From Nannocystis punicea (GTDB taxonomy: Bacteria > Myxococcota_A > Polyangia > Nannocystales > Nannocystaceae), in assembly GCF_026965555.1 (NCBI RefSeq), contig NZ_CP114040.1, positions 1,488,001 through 1,552,000 of the forward strand: a stretch of 64,000 nucleotides of DNA, read 5' to 3'. Position 1 is the first letter of the stretch. Every line of letters begins with the position of its first letter. Below are positions 17,236 to 25,785 of this stretch, piece after piece. A program made the translations under genes and the position numbers. The notes below the pieces were generated by a model. The model was given only the letters and a program-made list of their open reading frames with translations, did no database searches and was not told the DNA's origin.

Positions 17236-18654
17236 TCAGATCGTCTCGGGAGCTCCGTCCGCGGCTCTGCCGTGGAACAGGAAGGCGTTCCCATGGAAGT
17301 CGAAGCCCGGTAGATCGATGTCACACCAGACCCCGTGAGTGAACCTGTCGGTGCCGGTGACCAACTTCATGCTGATGCGGACGTCCGGATCCTCGTAGCC
17401 AGCCTCGACGGCCTCGCTCGAGAAGATCTCGATCGAGACCGGCAGGATGAAGTCCTTGCCGTAAAACCTGGCCTTCCTGCTGATCGGCTCGACCAGGACC
17501 GCCTTGAAAACACCCACCTGGTCGTAGATCAGGCGAAATTCGAAATGGTAGTCCTCGCACGGTCGCCAGGTCAGCGGGACCACCGAGCCCGGCACGGTGC
17601 TCGCGGCCGGCAAGGGCTGGGCAGGGTAGATGGCGACCTCGCCGGCCCCGTCCGGGTAGAGCTCATTCACCCGCACGCTCTCGACCGGAGATACCGAGTC
17701 GACCGAGAGGTCTTCATCGCCGACCGCATGGCGGGAGAGCGCCCCGATCTCGCTCATCGATGCCTCCACGCGCTCGAGGTTCGAACTCGCGTCCCCGAGG
17801 CCGTCGCAGCCGAACACATAGCCGCCCTGCTTGGCGACGACGTTCTCCTCCACGATGCTCATGCCGCACGAGACCACGAGCTGCACCTGCACCTCGGCCG
17901 CGCCCGGCAGCTGCGGCGAGTTCAACAGCCGACCGCCAGCCTCGCCGTCGTGATCCAGACAGATCTCTAGCCCCCACGTGATGCCGTCGAGGTCGAAGAT
18001 CCCCGCCCCGTCATAGTTGACGCGCTGCTGCTCCCGGCCCGGCCCGGGTGCGCGACTCGGATCGAGGTGCTCGACCGCCGCCCAGAGCAGGCCGTCGTCG
18101 GTCGCAGCGCCGGCGATGAAGTCGATCCCCGACTTGAGCTCCTTCACGACCACGCGCGCGCCGGCGTCGCCCCGGGCCGCGGTGCCGCCCTTTTGGATCA
18201 GCGAGAAGTTGTAGACCTCCTTGACGGTCGTCGGATCGATGACGGGCGGGCTGCCGATCGCGGGCGCCGAGACCCCCAGGATCGTGCCGAAGCAGAATAT
18301 CCAATCCTTCCAGCGGTCCTCGGCGACCATCGCCTGCAGCAGTCCGATCGCCCGCTGAACGTCCTCCATCGGGTACGCGCCCTGGGGGCCGCGAAAGAAG
18401 AACTCCGGGGCGACGAACACCGTGAGCGTCGTACCGTCGTCCTCCGGCGCCGTCGGCGGCGAGGACCCGTGCGGGAGGTTGTCGCGCGCGGTCTGTATGG
18501 CGCGCAGCATGAGCCGGCACCGTGTCTCGACGTCCAGGTCCAGTCGCTTCAGGCCCAAGTACGTGCCGCTGTCGATCACGTCGTCATCCCAGACCGTATT
18601 GGCCGGGGCGGTGCCGATCTCGTAAGCGATGAATTGAACGTGCGTGTACGGCAT
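17236..18654 (-). CDS. Nitrilase-superfamily (carbon-nitrogen hydrolase-like) protein with C-terminal extension
   Basis: 472 residues. A Glu-Lys-Cys triad can be read in correct order and context: Glu84 in FVAPEFFF, Lys155 in SLIQKGG and Cys232 in WGLEICLDHDG. This is the catalytic set of the nitrilase superfamily, which hydrolyses or transfers across C-N bonds (amides, nitriles, N-acyl groups). The N-terminal 300 residues are the expected domain size. The remaining ~170 residues (beta-rich, to the end) are an extra domain I do not recognise. No signal peptide. It lies between the tail-collar and FkbM genes, so it could process a component of that assembly or a glycan amide. Confidence 0.6.
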   Translation of the reverse strand: MPYTHVQFIAYEIGTAPANTVWDDDVIDSGTYLGLKRLDLDVETRCRLMLRAIQTARDNLPHGSSPPTAPEDDGTTLTVFVAPEFFFRGPQGAYPMEDVQRAIGLLQAMVAEDRWKDWIFCFGTILGVSAPAIGSPPVIDPTTVKEVYNFSLIQKGGTAARGDAGARVVVKELKSGIDFIAGAATDDGLLWAAVEHLDPSRAPGPGREQQRVNYDGAGIFDLDGITWGLEICLDHDGEAGGRLLNSPQLPGAAEVQVQLVVSCGMSIVEENVVAKQGGYVFGCDGLGDASSNLERVEASMSEIGALSRHAVGDEDLSVDSVSPVESVRVNELYPDGAGEVAIYPAQPLPAASTVPGSVVPLTWRPCEDYHFEFRLIYDQVGVFKAVLVEPISRKARFYGKDFILPVSIEIFSSEAVEAGYEDPDVRISMKLVTGTDRFTHGVWCDIDLPGFDFHGNAFLFHGRAADGAPETI

Positions 18655-18690
18655 GGTCGTTTCTCTGAGCGGATCGCGAGAGGGATGACA

Positions 18691-19299
18691 TCACCAGGGC
18701 CTGGCGCGCAGGCCCGAGGTGAACTTGATGATGTAGTTCACGTAGATGTTCGACGGCCGGGTCTCGTACTGGCTCACGTGGACGGGGCTCGGCGCGGCGT
18801 TCCCGGTGACCGGGCCGCCGCTCGTGAGCTGGGACTCGCCGACCGGCGCACCCGCTGCGGAGCCGCTGTTGGCCGGGGCGGCGGTGGTCCTGGCGGCCAG
18901 ATAGGTGTGCTCGTGCGTCTGGGTCGCGAACGGCTGGATCGAACCGACGCCGCTGTTGCGGGCCGCGCCGCCGGCCGGGTCTGTGCGCGTGGCGGCGTCC
19001 CTGTCGACGCCGGCCCCGGCATCGACGCCGCGCAAGAAATAGCCGCGATAGTCGGGGATGCGAAAGCTCCCCGCACTGCCGCCATACACATAGCCGAGCA
19101 CCGAGAACAGCTCCGGATATTGCGCGACGCTCAGCGAGCGTCCGTCGCACAGCATCCAGCCCCAGCCCTCGAGCGGGCGGGTGACGTGATCGCCGTCCGT
19201 CGGCGCGAGGGCGCCGGCGAAGGCCACGAGCGCGCCGACCGGTACCTCACCGAAGGGGGTCGACCCGAACCCCAGCGGACGCTCGCCCGCGAAATGCAT
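18691..19299 (-). CDS. Phage tail-collar domain protein
   Basis: 202 residues from MHFAGERPLG; the ATG overlaps the stop of the 950-residue gene by one base (TGATG). Residues ~18-100 are a classic tail-collar domain: GEVPVGALVAFAG, GWMLCDGRSLSVAQYPEL, SFRIPDYRGYFLRG. Collar domains sit in short tail fibres of phages and in bacterial homologues (MdpB type). The C-terminal part is Gly/Ala/Ser/Thr-rich with His in THEHTY, as in trimeric fibre tips. In this island it is the best sign of a fibre-like structure, although no tail sheath, tube or baseplate gene is nearby. Confidence 0.85.
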   Translation of the reverse strand: MHFAGERPLGFGSTPFGEVPVGALVAFAGALAPTDGDHVTRPLEGWGWMLCDGRSLSVAQYPELFSVLGYVYGGSAGSFRIPDYRGYFLRGVDAGAGVDRDAATRTDPAGGAARNSGVGSIQPFATQTHEHTYLAARTTAAPANSGSAAGAPVGESQLTSGGPVTGNAAPSPVHVSQYETRPSNIYVNYIIKFTSGLRARPW

Positions 19300-22151
19300 C
19301 ACGCGTCCTCCGGGGTCGAGACAGGCACGTTCGGGCCCGCGACGAGGGATTCGTCGAGGATCTGCATCGACGTCGGGACCACGATCTCCCAGGACCGCCC
19401 GACCTCGCGCTCCGATCGCTCGGCGTGCACGGTGCGCTCGAGGTCGTTGACCAGCGCGAGGTCCCCCGCCAGCACCGGGACCAGCCGCTCCATGCCGCCC
19501 CACAGCCCGCCGGACGAGAACGCGTACAGGAACGACGTCACGTGAGCGGGCCGGACCGGCAGCAGCACCCGCGCTCGCTCGGCCTGCAGGAAGCTGGTGA
19601 ACAGAGGATCGTCGTTGCGCTCCGCAGTCTCGGCGCCCGCGGGGTCCTGCAGGAGCCTCGCGCGGGGGCTGACATGGAAGCTGTAGGCCATCTCGCTCCA
19701 TTCGAGCGCCTCGTCGAGGAACTGGAGATAGCGGGGCTCATCGACGATGGACGGCGACGGCGGCGAGCTCACGGCGCCGGGGTCGCAGGCCCCGGTCAAC
19801 CGGGCCATGCGCTCGAGCAGCAGGTGCGTACAAGCTTGCATGAGTTCGCCCCGCTCGATCTGCCGGTTGGCCAGGGACGAGCGGGCGGACGGGGTCTGCC
19901 CGCCGGCGCCGAGCTCGGCGTAGTACTCCGCGAGCCGCTGTTGATGCGCCTTGAGCAACGACCGATAGACGCCGATGCGCCACTCGTCCGTGGTACGGAT
20001 CGTGGGCTCGCATTCGACCTCGACGTTGACGAGCACCTGCGCCTCCGAGGGCGGCGACAGGCCGGCCTCGAGGCCCATCACCGACACGGGGATCGTCGAG
20101 TCCTCGCCGTAGGGGCGCAACGCGGCGCTGGCGCTGCCCGCGTTGAATGCCTGGCGGCCGACCAGCACCACCGGCGGCGGGAGGCCGGCGGGCGTCGACA
20201 CGCAGTCGACGAAGGCGTTCGTCGCACAATACCCGGTAGGCACGGCGATCTGTTGCACCTCGCCCGCGCGCAGCGTCGCGGTCACGTACTTGTGGGCCAG
20301 CGGCGGCGGCTCGAGCTCCGTCACACCATAGACGGCCCCCGTCTGCGCGTAATTGTCGGGGTCGATATCCTTGAACGAGAGTATGCCGAGCGCCGCGGGC
20401 GGGACCGGGCGGGCGAGGGCGTGTCCGGTCAGGGCCGCCGCCTGCGCGATATGGCGGGCCGCCGGCCGCGAGATCATGAACTCCATCATGAGCCGATTCC
20501 CATAGTTGATGACGGACGCCTGGTAGACCTTGTTGAGCCAGCGGAACACGGCGCACATGTTCATCTCGCCGCCGGTGTTGTCGATGACGCTCGTGACGAC
20601 GTCCTCGACCTGGTCCGTGGTGCTGGTCGTCCTCGCCACCTCGATCTTGCGGCGAATCCGGTTGACGGACTTGTTGAGGGTCTCGCGGGCGAAACGGGTG
20701 ACGTCGTCGACGCCGGGGTTGGGCCCCTGGGTGGTCGTTCGATTCTTGCTCCCATTGAGGGTGGCCAGCGTCGGCGGACCGTAGCTGGTGTTGAAGTTCG
20801 AGTAGTTGTCCGCGACCGACTTCTCCGCCACCAATCTACGGGTCTCCTCGAGCAAGCTGCTGCGCTCGTCCGAGTCGTCGTTCTGCAGGAATTGTTCCTC
20901 GCTACCCTGATTCTTCTGGACGTCGACTCGTCGCGTCATGTGGCGTCTGGAGGACTCCCTGCGTTCGCCGCGCATGACGTTCTCGATTCGTGCGATCTCC
21001 CCGGGCATATAGCGGAGCAGCCGGTGGCGAACCATCTGCAGGTCACCGATCGCGTAGGGCTCGATCCAACCCGCCGCGACCGCGGGCGCCGGGGCGCCGG
21101 GCCGGGTCGTCGCGGGCGGGAGCGGGAAGATGCTCACGGGGAGCAGCACCCTGGCGTCGAGGAGCTCGGCGAGCTGGCTCGGCTCGAGCTCGGGGACCGT
21201 CGACTCCCGGGTCGTGGTCATGACGAGACCGATGATGTGACCGAGCCAGAGCGATTGGGCGAGATCGTTGAGCAGGGCCCAGTCGTAGCCGAGCGTCACG
21301 ACCAGCGCGAAGTAGCTCTGCCAGATCCGGTCGAGCTTCGCCCGGTAGTCCGCGCCGCTGAAGTAGATCGCCGGCTCGCCGTGCCGCTCGAGCAGCGCCT
21401 CGATCTCCTCGAGGAGCCGCTCCATCGAGACGTCCGGGGACCGCTGAACGCGACCTGCCAGCGCGGCAAAATCACCGATCGGGCCCGCGAGGTCGCGCAC
21501 GTCGCCGATGAATTGGCCCTCGTACGGTGAATCTCCGTCGATGAATTTCACCGCGAGATCCTCGGCCGCGGCGCGCCCTTGCTCGCGGGCCGCGCCGAGG
21601 TCCTCATAGAAGCTGCTCGATGGCGGGCTGCTGGCGAAATACTCGATGAAGCCGTACCTCTGGTCGTCCTCGGGCACCCGGGGCCAGCGGCGGACGTAGA
21701 CGTAGGTGAACAGGGAATTGGGCTGAGCCGAGATGACCGGCAGCGGGCTGCCGGCCGCGGTCGGGGCCTCGGATCCGGGGGTGGGCGGGGGCGGGATCCA
21801 GGGCGCAGGTCCTTTGCGGCTCGGGCACGCCACCATCAGGCCCTCGAAGTGTTGTTCGTAGTCCAGGCCGAAGTAGATATCGGCGAAAATGCCGGTGTTT
21901 TCGACCCCGTCGATATGGATATGGGCGCGCTGCTCGAGGGTGCCTCGCACGCGGCAGCCCGAGCGGAATCCGAGGTCGATCCGCTCGACCCGGGCCTCGG
22001 GGATGGTGACGAGGCGCTCGTCCCACGGCGTCTGGGCGCATGAGACCCTGGCGGTCGAAGGGAGACCATCGCTCGGATCGCGGCTGATGGTAAAATCGAA
22101 GACCAACCGCCCGTCGAGGCCTGTCCAGACTCTTTTTACCATCTCGTTCAT
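19299..22151 (-). CDS. Large protein of unknown function (950 residues) in tail-collar/muramidase island
   Basis: 950 residues with no signal peptide and no transmembrane segment that I can see. Three parts are apparent: a beta-rich N-terminal ~120 residues ending in a Pro-rich linker; a long helical middle (~160-620) with Arg/Glu-rich, coiled-coil-like stretches; and a mixed C-terminal part (~620-950). The closest context is structural: it is translationally coupled to the collar protein and follows the two 205-residue paralogues by 52 bases. It could be a scaffold or shaft protein of an appendage. I recognise no family and assign no activity. Confidence 0.75.
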   Translation of the reverse strand: MNEMVKRVWTGLDGRLVFDFTISRDPSDGLPSTARVSCAQTPWDERLVTIPEARVERIDLGFRSGCRVRGTLEQRAHIHIDGVENTGIFADIYFGLDYEQHFEGLMVACPSRKGPAPWIPPPPTPGSEAPTAAGSPLPVISAQPNSLFTYVYVRRWPRVPEDDQRYGFIEYFASSPPSSSFYEDLGAAREQGRAAAEDLAVKFIDGDSPYEGQFIGDVRDLAGPIGDFAALAGRVQRSPDVSMERLLEEIEALLERHGEPAIYFSGADYRAKLDRIWQSYFALVVTLGYDWALLNDLAQSLWLGHIIGLVMTTTRESTVPELEPSQLAELLDARVLLPVSIFPLPPATTRPGAPAPAVAAGWIEPYAIGDLQMVRHRLLRYMPGEIARIENVMRGERRESSRRHMTRRVDVQKNQGSEEQFLQNDDSDERSSLLEETRRLVAEKSVADNYSNFNTSYGPPTLATLNGSKNRTTTQGPNPGVDDVTRFARETLNKSVNRIRRKIEVARTTSTTDQVEDVVTSVIDNTGGEMNMCAVFRWLNKVYQASVINYGNRLMMEFMISRPAARHIAQAAALTGHALARPVPPAALGILSFKDIDPDNYAQTGAVYGVTELEPPPLAHKYVTATLRAGEVQQIAVPTGYCATNAFVDCVSTPAGLPPPVVLVGRQAFNAGSASAALRPYGEDSTIPVSVMGLEAGLSPPSEAQVLVNVEVECEPTIRTTDEWRIGVYRSLLKAHQQRLAEYYAELGAGGQTPSARSSLANRQIERGELMQACTHLLLERMARLTGACDPGAVSSPPSPSIVDEPRYLQFLDEALEWSEMAYSFHVSPRARLLQDPAGAETAERNDDPLFTSFLQAERARVLLPVRPAHVTSFLYAFSSGGLWGGMERLVPVLAGDLALVNDLERTVHAERSEREVGRSWEIVVPTSMQILDESLVAGPNVPVSTPEDA

Positions 22152-22203
22152 ATGCGACCCGATGTGTCGTCGCCCGCTCCCCGACGGAGCAGGCGGCCGT
22201 GAA

Positions 22204-22821
22204 TCAGCCCATGACCACGTTCTCGAGCCGGAAGGTGAACGGCGAGGAGTCGCGCCCCGGGCCGCCGCCGGTCATGACGATGTCGGCGCTGGCGATGCCG
22301 AGCAGCGACAGCTCGGTGTTCACGCTCGAGACGATCGCGGAGTTCATCACCTGGCCCTGGACCACCTGGGACGCCACGCCGATCCAGATGGTGGGCTTGA
22401 ACTGGAAGACCGCCTTCTGCTGGGGCGAGATCGAGGTCTTGGTCGCGAGCAGAGCGCCCCCCTTGTAGATGTTGGCGTTGATCGACCCGCGCGGCAGCGC
22501 GTTGAGCACCTGGACCTCGCTGGAGCTCGTGCCCGAGCCGGCCAGCGCCAGCCGATCGCCGGAGGTCGTGAGGGTCATGTTGAACAGCTGGCCATTCTGC
22601 GCGGGTAACTGGGGGGTGAAGTTGCCGTAGCTGTCGCTGGCGGACACGGCCATCTGCATGGGAAAGGTGAAGGGGTGGTTGTCACCCTGCCCGCAGTACT
22701 GAATGACGCGCCACGCCACCGCCAGCTCGTCGAAGGTCGTCGCCACGTTCTTCTGGAAGATGACGATCTGGGAGTTGTTGGCGTCGTTCGAGTTGTTGAT
22801 GAAGTTCAGCTTGATGTCCAT
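22204..22821 (-). CDS. Protein of unknown function, paralogue of the upstream gene product (copy 2)
   Basis: 205 residues; ATG preceded by GAGAGGGAAGAATC. It aligns end to end with the neighbouring gene's product: start M-x-I-x-L-x-x-I/FN-x-S, VIFQKNVA, HPF, ALPRGSINANIYK, IWIGVASQVVQ and the shared DIVMTGGGPG near the C-terminus. Predicted all-beta with many Asn, Ser and Gln, like a subunit of an assembled structure. No signal peptide. It lies between its paralogue and the 950-residue gene in one transcription unit. Function unknown. Confidence 0.8.
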   Translation of the reverse strand: MDIKLNFINNSNDANNSQIVIFQKNVATTFDELAVAWRVIQYCGQGDNHPFTFPMQMAVSASDSYGNFTPQLPAQNGQLFNMTLTTSGDRLALAGSGTSSSEVQVLNALPRGSINANIYKGGALLATKTSISPQQKAVFQFKPTIWIGVASQVVQGQVMNSAIVSSVNTELSLLGIASADIVMTGGGPGRDSSPFTFRLENVVMG

Positions 22822-22848
22822 GATTCTTCCCTCTCTTCGAATCGCTAC

Positions 22849-23466
22849 TCAGTACGGTTGTATGTTTTCGAGTGTGAACGCGTGCGGCCGGGCGTCTGGA
22901 CCCGGGCCTCCGCCGGTCATCACGATGTCGGCGCTGCCGATCCCGACCAGGGACAGGCGGGTGTTGATGCGCTCGAGGACGGCCGACTCGAGGGCGGCGG
23001 ATTGAACGACCTGCGAGGCCACGCCGATCCACAAGGTGGGTTGAAAGCGAAAGACCGCCTTCTGTCCCGGGGCGACCGCGGTCTTGCGGGACACCAGCAG
23101 GCCTGCCTTGTAGATGTTGACGTCGACCGAGCCGCGCGGCAGCGCGTTGGCGACCTCGATCTCCGCCGAATGCGCCGCGTTCGGGTCCCGATCCAGCCGC
23201 CGCCCCGAGGGCGTGGGTCTCACCACCAGCGCCTGGCCATTGGCGACCGGCGCGCGGGGCGAATAGTTGCCATGGGAGTCGCCGATGGCGACCTCGAAGT
23301 CGGTCGGGTAGACGAAGGGGTGGTAGCAATCTCGGCCGCAATTGCGGATGACCTTCCACGCCAGCGTCAGCTCCTCGAGGTCGGCCAGGACGTTCTTTTG
23401 GAACAGGACGATGTTCGGCCTGTGCTCGTCGTCGGACCGATTGATGACCTTCAGTCGAATATTCAT
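22849..23466 (-). CDS. Protein of unknown function, tandem paralogue (copy 1)
   Basis: 205 residues, the same length as copy 2; ATG preceded by TCAGGAGCTGCTACG. It shares the blocks VLFQKNVL, ALPRGSVDVNIYKAG, WIGVASQVVQ, and GSADIVMTGGGPG. It differs mainly in a more charged N-terminus and middle. Equal length with moderate identity suggests two subunits of one assembly that have diverged, not a recent copy. The muramidase gene is 81 bases upstream on the same strand. No enzyme motif is seen. Confidence 0.8.
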   Translation of the reverse strand: MNIRLKVINRSDDEHRPNIVLFQKNVLADLEELTLAWKVIRNCGRDCYHPFVYPTDFEVAIGDSHGNYSPRAPVANGQALVVRPTPSGRRLDRDPNAAHSAEIEVANALPRGSVDVNIYKAGLLVSRKTAVAPGQKAVFRFQPTLWIGVASQVVQSAALESAVLERINTRLSLVGIGSADIVMTGGGPGPDARPHAFTLENIQPY

Positions 23467-23547
23467 CGTAGCAGCTCCTGAACGCCGAATGGACGAGTTT
23501 GCGGTCGCGGACGACGCCGGCGGGCGAGGTCGGCCAGGCCCGGGCGC

Positions 23548-24537
23548 TCATCCGACGCCGTGGGCGCCGCCGAGATCGACAGTGAGGCGCCGGAGCTCCT
23601 GGATGTCACCGAGGAAGCGATCTGCGTCGACCTCCGACCTGATCCCGGACATTGCCTTCTTCCCGTACTGCCAGAACGAAGGGGCCCATCCGGTGTAGGT
23701 GTTGAATCGCCCGGCGATCCAGAGCGGGTAGCGGTGGAGCTCCGCGGCGCCCTTGAGCACCAGCTCGTAGTACCAGTCCTGAATGTAGACGATGGGGACG
23801 CAGCCGAGGCGCTTCTCCAGCACTTCGAGGCAGGTGAGCACGTTCTGCAGGGTCGGGTGCTCGCGTTCGCGTGGCTCGACGTCGAGGGTCGGCGGGAGGT
23901 CGCCGTTTCCGAGCCCCCCGGCTTCCGCGAGCACGCCCGCGAAGTGCTCGGCCTGTTGGACCGGGTTGGCGCCGGCCTCGAGGAAGTGGTAGGGGCCGCG
24001 GAGGACCCCGGCCGCCCGCGCCCCGGCCCAGTTGGCCGAGAACTGAGAGTCCGTCTTCGTGACGCCCTGGGTGGCGCGGATGAACGCGAAGGCGTTCGCG
24101 GTGGCGACCCTCGGCCAGTCGATCTTGCCTTGATAGAACGAGACATCGATGCCCTGGACGCGCGGCTGGTCGCGGCTGAGGGCGTCGAGCGCCTCACGGG
24201 TGTTCGGCCCCGCCTTGCCGTCGACGAGCAGGCCGCTCGCGTGCTGCACCGCCTGCGCGCCCGCCTCGATCAGGAACGACTGTCGATCCGGGGAGACGGC
24301 GCCGCTGGCGAGCATCTGCTGGTTGTAGACGAACGCGGCGCTGTCGCTCGGCGCCACCTCGCCGGGGTTCAGGGCGCACGGGATCTTGCTCAGCGTCGCG
24401 GGGTCCGCCTTGCCGTCGACGGCCAGGCCGCACGCCCGCTGTACTTCCCGCACCCCGAGCTCGAGGAGGTGGGCGACCTGGGCGAGGTCAAGGCGATGAC
24501 GATAAATCTCAAGCTCGTTGAATTCTTGCGCGTCCAT
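23548..24537 (-). CDS. GH25 family lysozyme (muramidase) with two N-terminal peptidoglycan-binding-like segments
   Basis: 329 residues from the ATG at 24537, preceded by GAGGTGG five bases upstream; a GTG further up lies inside that ribosome site. Residues ~27-52 and ~90-117 each match the pattern Q-x-x-x-GL-x-VDGKA-x-P-x-T of PG_binding_1 repeats. Residues ~128-300 are GH25: GIDVSFYQG with Asp131, FIRATQG, and LDVEP with Asp219/Glu221 as the DxE catalytic pair. It cleaves the MurNAc-GlcNAc bond in peptidoglycan. No signal peptide is evident, so export would need a dedicated route or lysis. As first gene of the island it may pierce or remodel a cell wall for the collar-containing structure. 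Confidence 0.88.
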   Translation of the reverse strand: MDAQEFNELEIYRHRLDLAQVAHLLELGVREVQRACGLAVDGKADPATLSKIPCALNPGEVAPSDSAAFVYNQQMLASGAVSPDRQSFLIEAGAQAVQHASGLLVDGKAGPNTREALDALSRDQPRVQGIDVSFYQGKIDWPRVATANAFAFIRATQGVTKTDSQFSANWAGARAAGVLRGPYHFLEAGANPVQQAEHFAGVLAEAGGLGNGDLPPTLDVEPREREHPTLQNVLTCLEVLEKRLGCVPIVYIQDWYYELVLKGAAELHRYPLWIAGRFNTYTGWAPSFWQYGKKAMSGIRSEVDADRFLGDIQELRRLTVDLGGAHGVG

Positions 24538-24863
24538 TCGAACCACCTCATTCAGTTCATGTCACGTGATACGCGCGCGCTCCGAGGCCGGGCAGGCGAG
24601 CGCTCAGACGCGCCCGCGGCCGCGACGGGGGCGCGTCGTCGGCCGGTGCGCTCGTGCCGATCGGCGCGCGGCGCACCATAAGTATCATCATCCGGGGATC
24701 GTGCTCACATGATGTTCGTGATAGCGAGCCCAGGCTTATGCTCGATGTCGTGCTCCTCGCGCGTGATTGCGCGAGACATCCGGATTGTATGGCGATCCGT
24801 GGTCGATGTATATTTCGGTGTATTTCGCGGCGGGGTGGCCGAGCTGAGCGGGGGTACATTCCT
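24538..24863. other. Divergent intergenic region between the island and the FHA/kinase genes
   Basis: 326 bases that are clearly AT-richer than the flanking genes (ATAAGTATCATCATCC near 24680, TATATT near 24809). Both flanking transcription units start here, so it should hold the promoters of the muramidase island (leftward) and of the FHA-kinase pair (rightward). Confidence 0.6.
24785..24814 (+). promoter_or_regulatory. Candidate sigma70-type promoter of the FHA-kinase pair
   Basis: TTGTAT (24785-24790) and TATATT (24809-24814) with an 18-base spacer, about 50 bases before the ATG at 24864. AT-rich boxes of this kind are rare in the surrounding DNA. Confidence 0.4.
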
Positions 24864-25784
24864 ATGGGACAAATCGCGCGTGAGGATGGATCGTCGATGG
24901 TGGATCTACGAACACTGCATGTTATCGGCCGCGGCGCCGGCTGTCATCTGCGCCTGGAGCAGCCGGAGGTATCCAGCCTCCACGCTGCCCTGAAGTGGAG
25001 CGGGGGCGGGTGGGAGCTCCGCGATCTCGGGAGCCGCAACGGCACCTGGCTCGACGAACGGCGTATCCCTGCGGGTGATCACCGTCCCGTGGCAGTTGGC
25101 GCATTCCTGGCCTTCGGCCGCGCAGACCTGCGCTGGCGAATGGTGTCAGATGCCGCGCCGCCGGCTCGGGCTTTCCCATGCGACGGCGGCCCGGCTCGTA
25201 CGGAGATAGGGGGCGTACTCTCGCTCCCCACGCCGGCGCTGTCGGAGATATTGCTGTTTCGTGACGAGACCGGCACCTGGTGCCTGGAGAGCGCGCAGGG
25301 GCTCCGGGCGGTGGCCGACGAGCGGGGCGTCCTGGCGGGAGGGCAGTACTGGGACCTCGATCTGCCGGATCTCGATTCGCGGACGCCTCCGCAGTCGGCG
25401 GCCTCTGCCAGCGTCTGCGAGCTGCACCTGAGCTTTCGCGTCAGCCCCGACGAGGAGCACGTGGCGTTGACGGCCGTGTATCAGGGCGTCGCGTTCCCGA
25501 TGGAAGCTCGCGCCCACAATTACCTGCTACTGACGCTCGCGCGTCGTCGCCTCGCCGATCGGGCTCGCGCCCCGACGGACGTCCATAACCATGGGTGGAT
25601 GCTGGTCACGGAGCTGCAGCGCCTGTTGCGTGTCGAGGAGACGGCGCTCAATCTCATGATCTTCCGCATTCGCAAGCAATTCGCGGAGCGCGGCTTTCGT
25701 CAGGCCCAGCACGTCGTCGAGCGGCGACGGGGCACCGGTTTGCTGCGCATCGGGCAGAGCGCGCTGAGCATCGAGAGAAGCTGA
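24864..25784 (+). CDS. FHA-domain protein with possible C-terminal winged-helix-like region
   Basis: 306 residues from MGQIAREDGS, preceded by GCGGGGGTAC; an in-frame extension to 24654 has no matching composition. Residues ~20-85 are a forkhead-associated domain: IGRGAGCHLRLE, SSLHAAL, and LRDLGSRNGTWLDERRI, with the Gly-Arg, Ser-x-x-His and Asn residues that bind phosphothreonine. Residues ~215-300 are helical with LVTELQRLL and LNLMIFRIRKQFAERGF, then a short beta pair, which resembles a response-regulator-type winged helix. It could therefore be a phosphorylation-controlled transcription factor. Only one base separates it from the kinase gene, its likely partner. Confidence 0.75.
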   Translation: MGQIAREDGSSMVDLRTLHVIGRGAGCHLRLEQPEVSSLHAALKWSGGGWELRDLGSRNGTWLDERRIPAGDHRPVAVGAFLAFGRADLRWRMVSDAAPPARAFPCDGGPARTEIGGVLSLPTPALSEILLFRDETGTWCLESAQGLRAVADERGVLAGGQYWDLDLPDLDSRTPPQSAASASVCELHLSFRVSPDEEHVALTAVYQGVAFPMEARAHNYLLLTLARRRLADRARAPTDVHNHGWMLVTELQRLLRVEETALNLMIFRIRKQFAERGFRQAQHVVERRRGTGLLRIGQSALSIERS

Positions 25785-25785
25785 C

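Noticed and set aside
13698..24537. The collar/muramidase island as a prophage
   Set aside because: No capsid, terminase, portal, integrase, tail tube or sheath gene was seen, and glycan-building genes are part of the unit.
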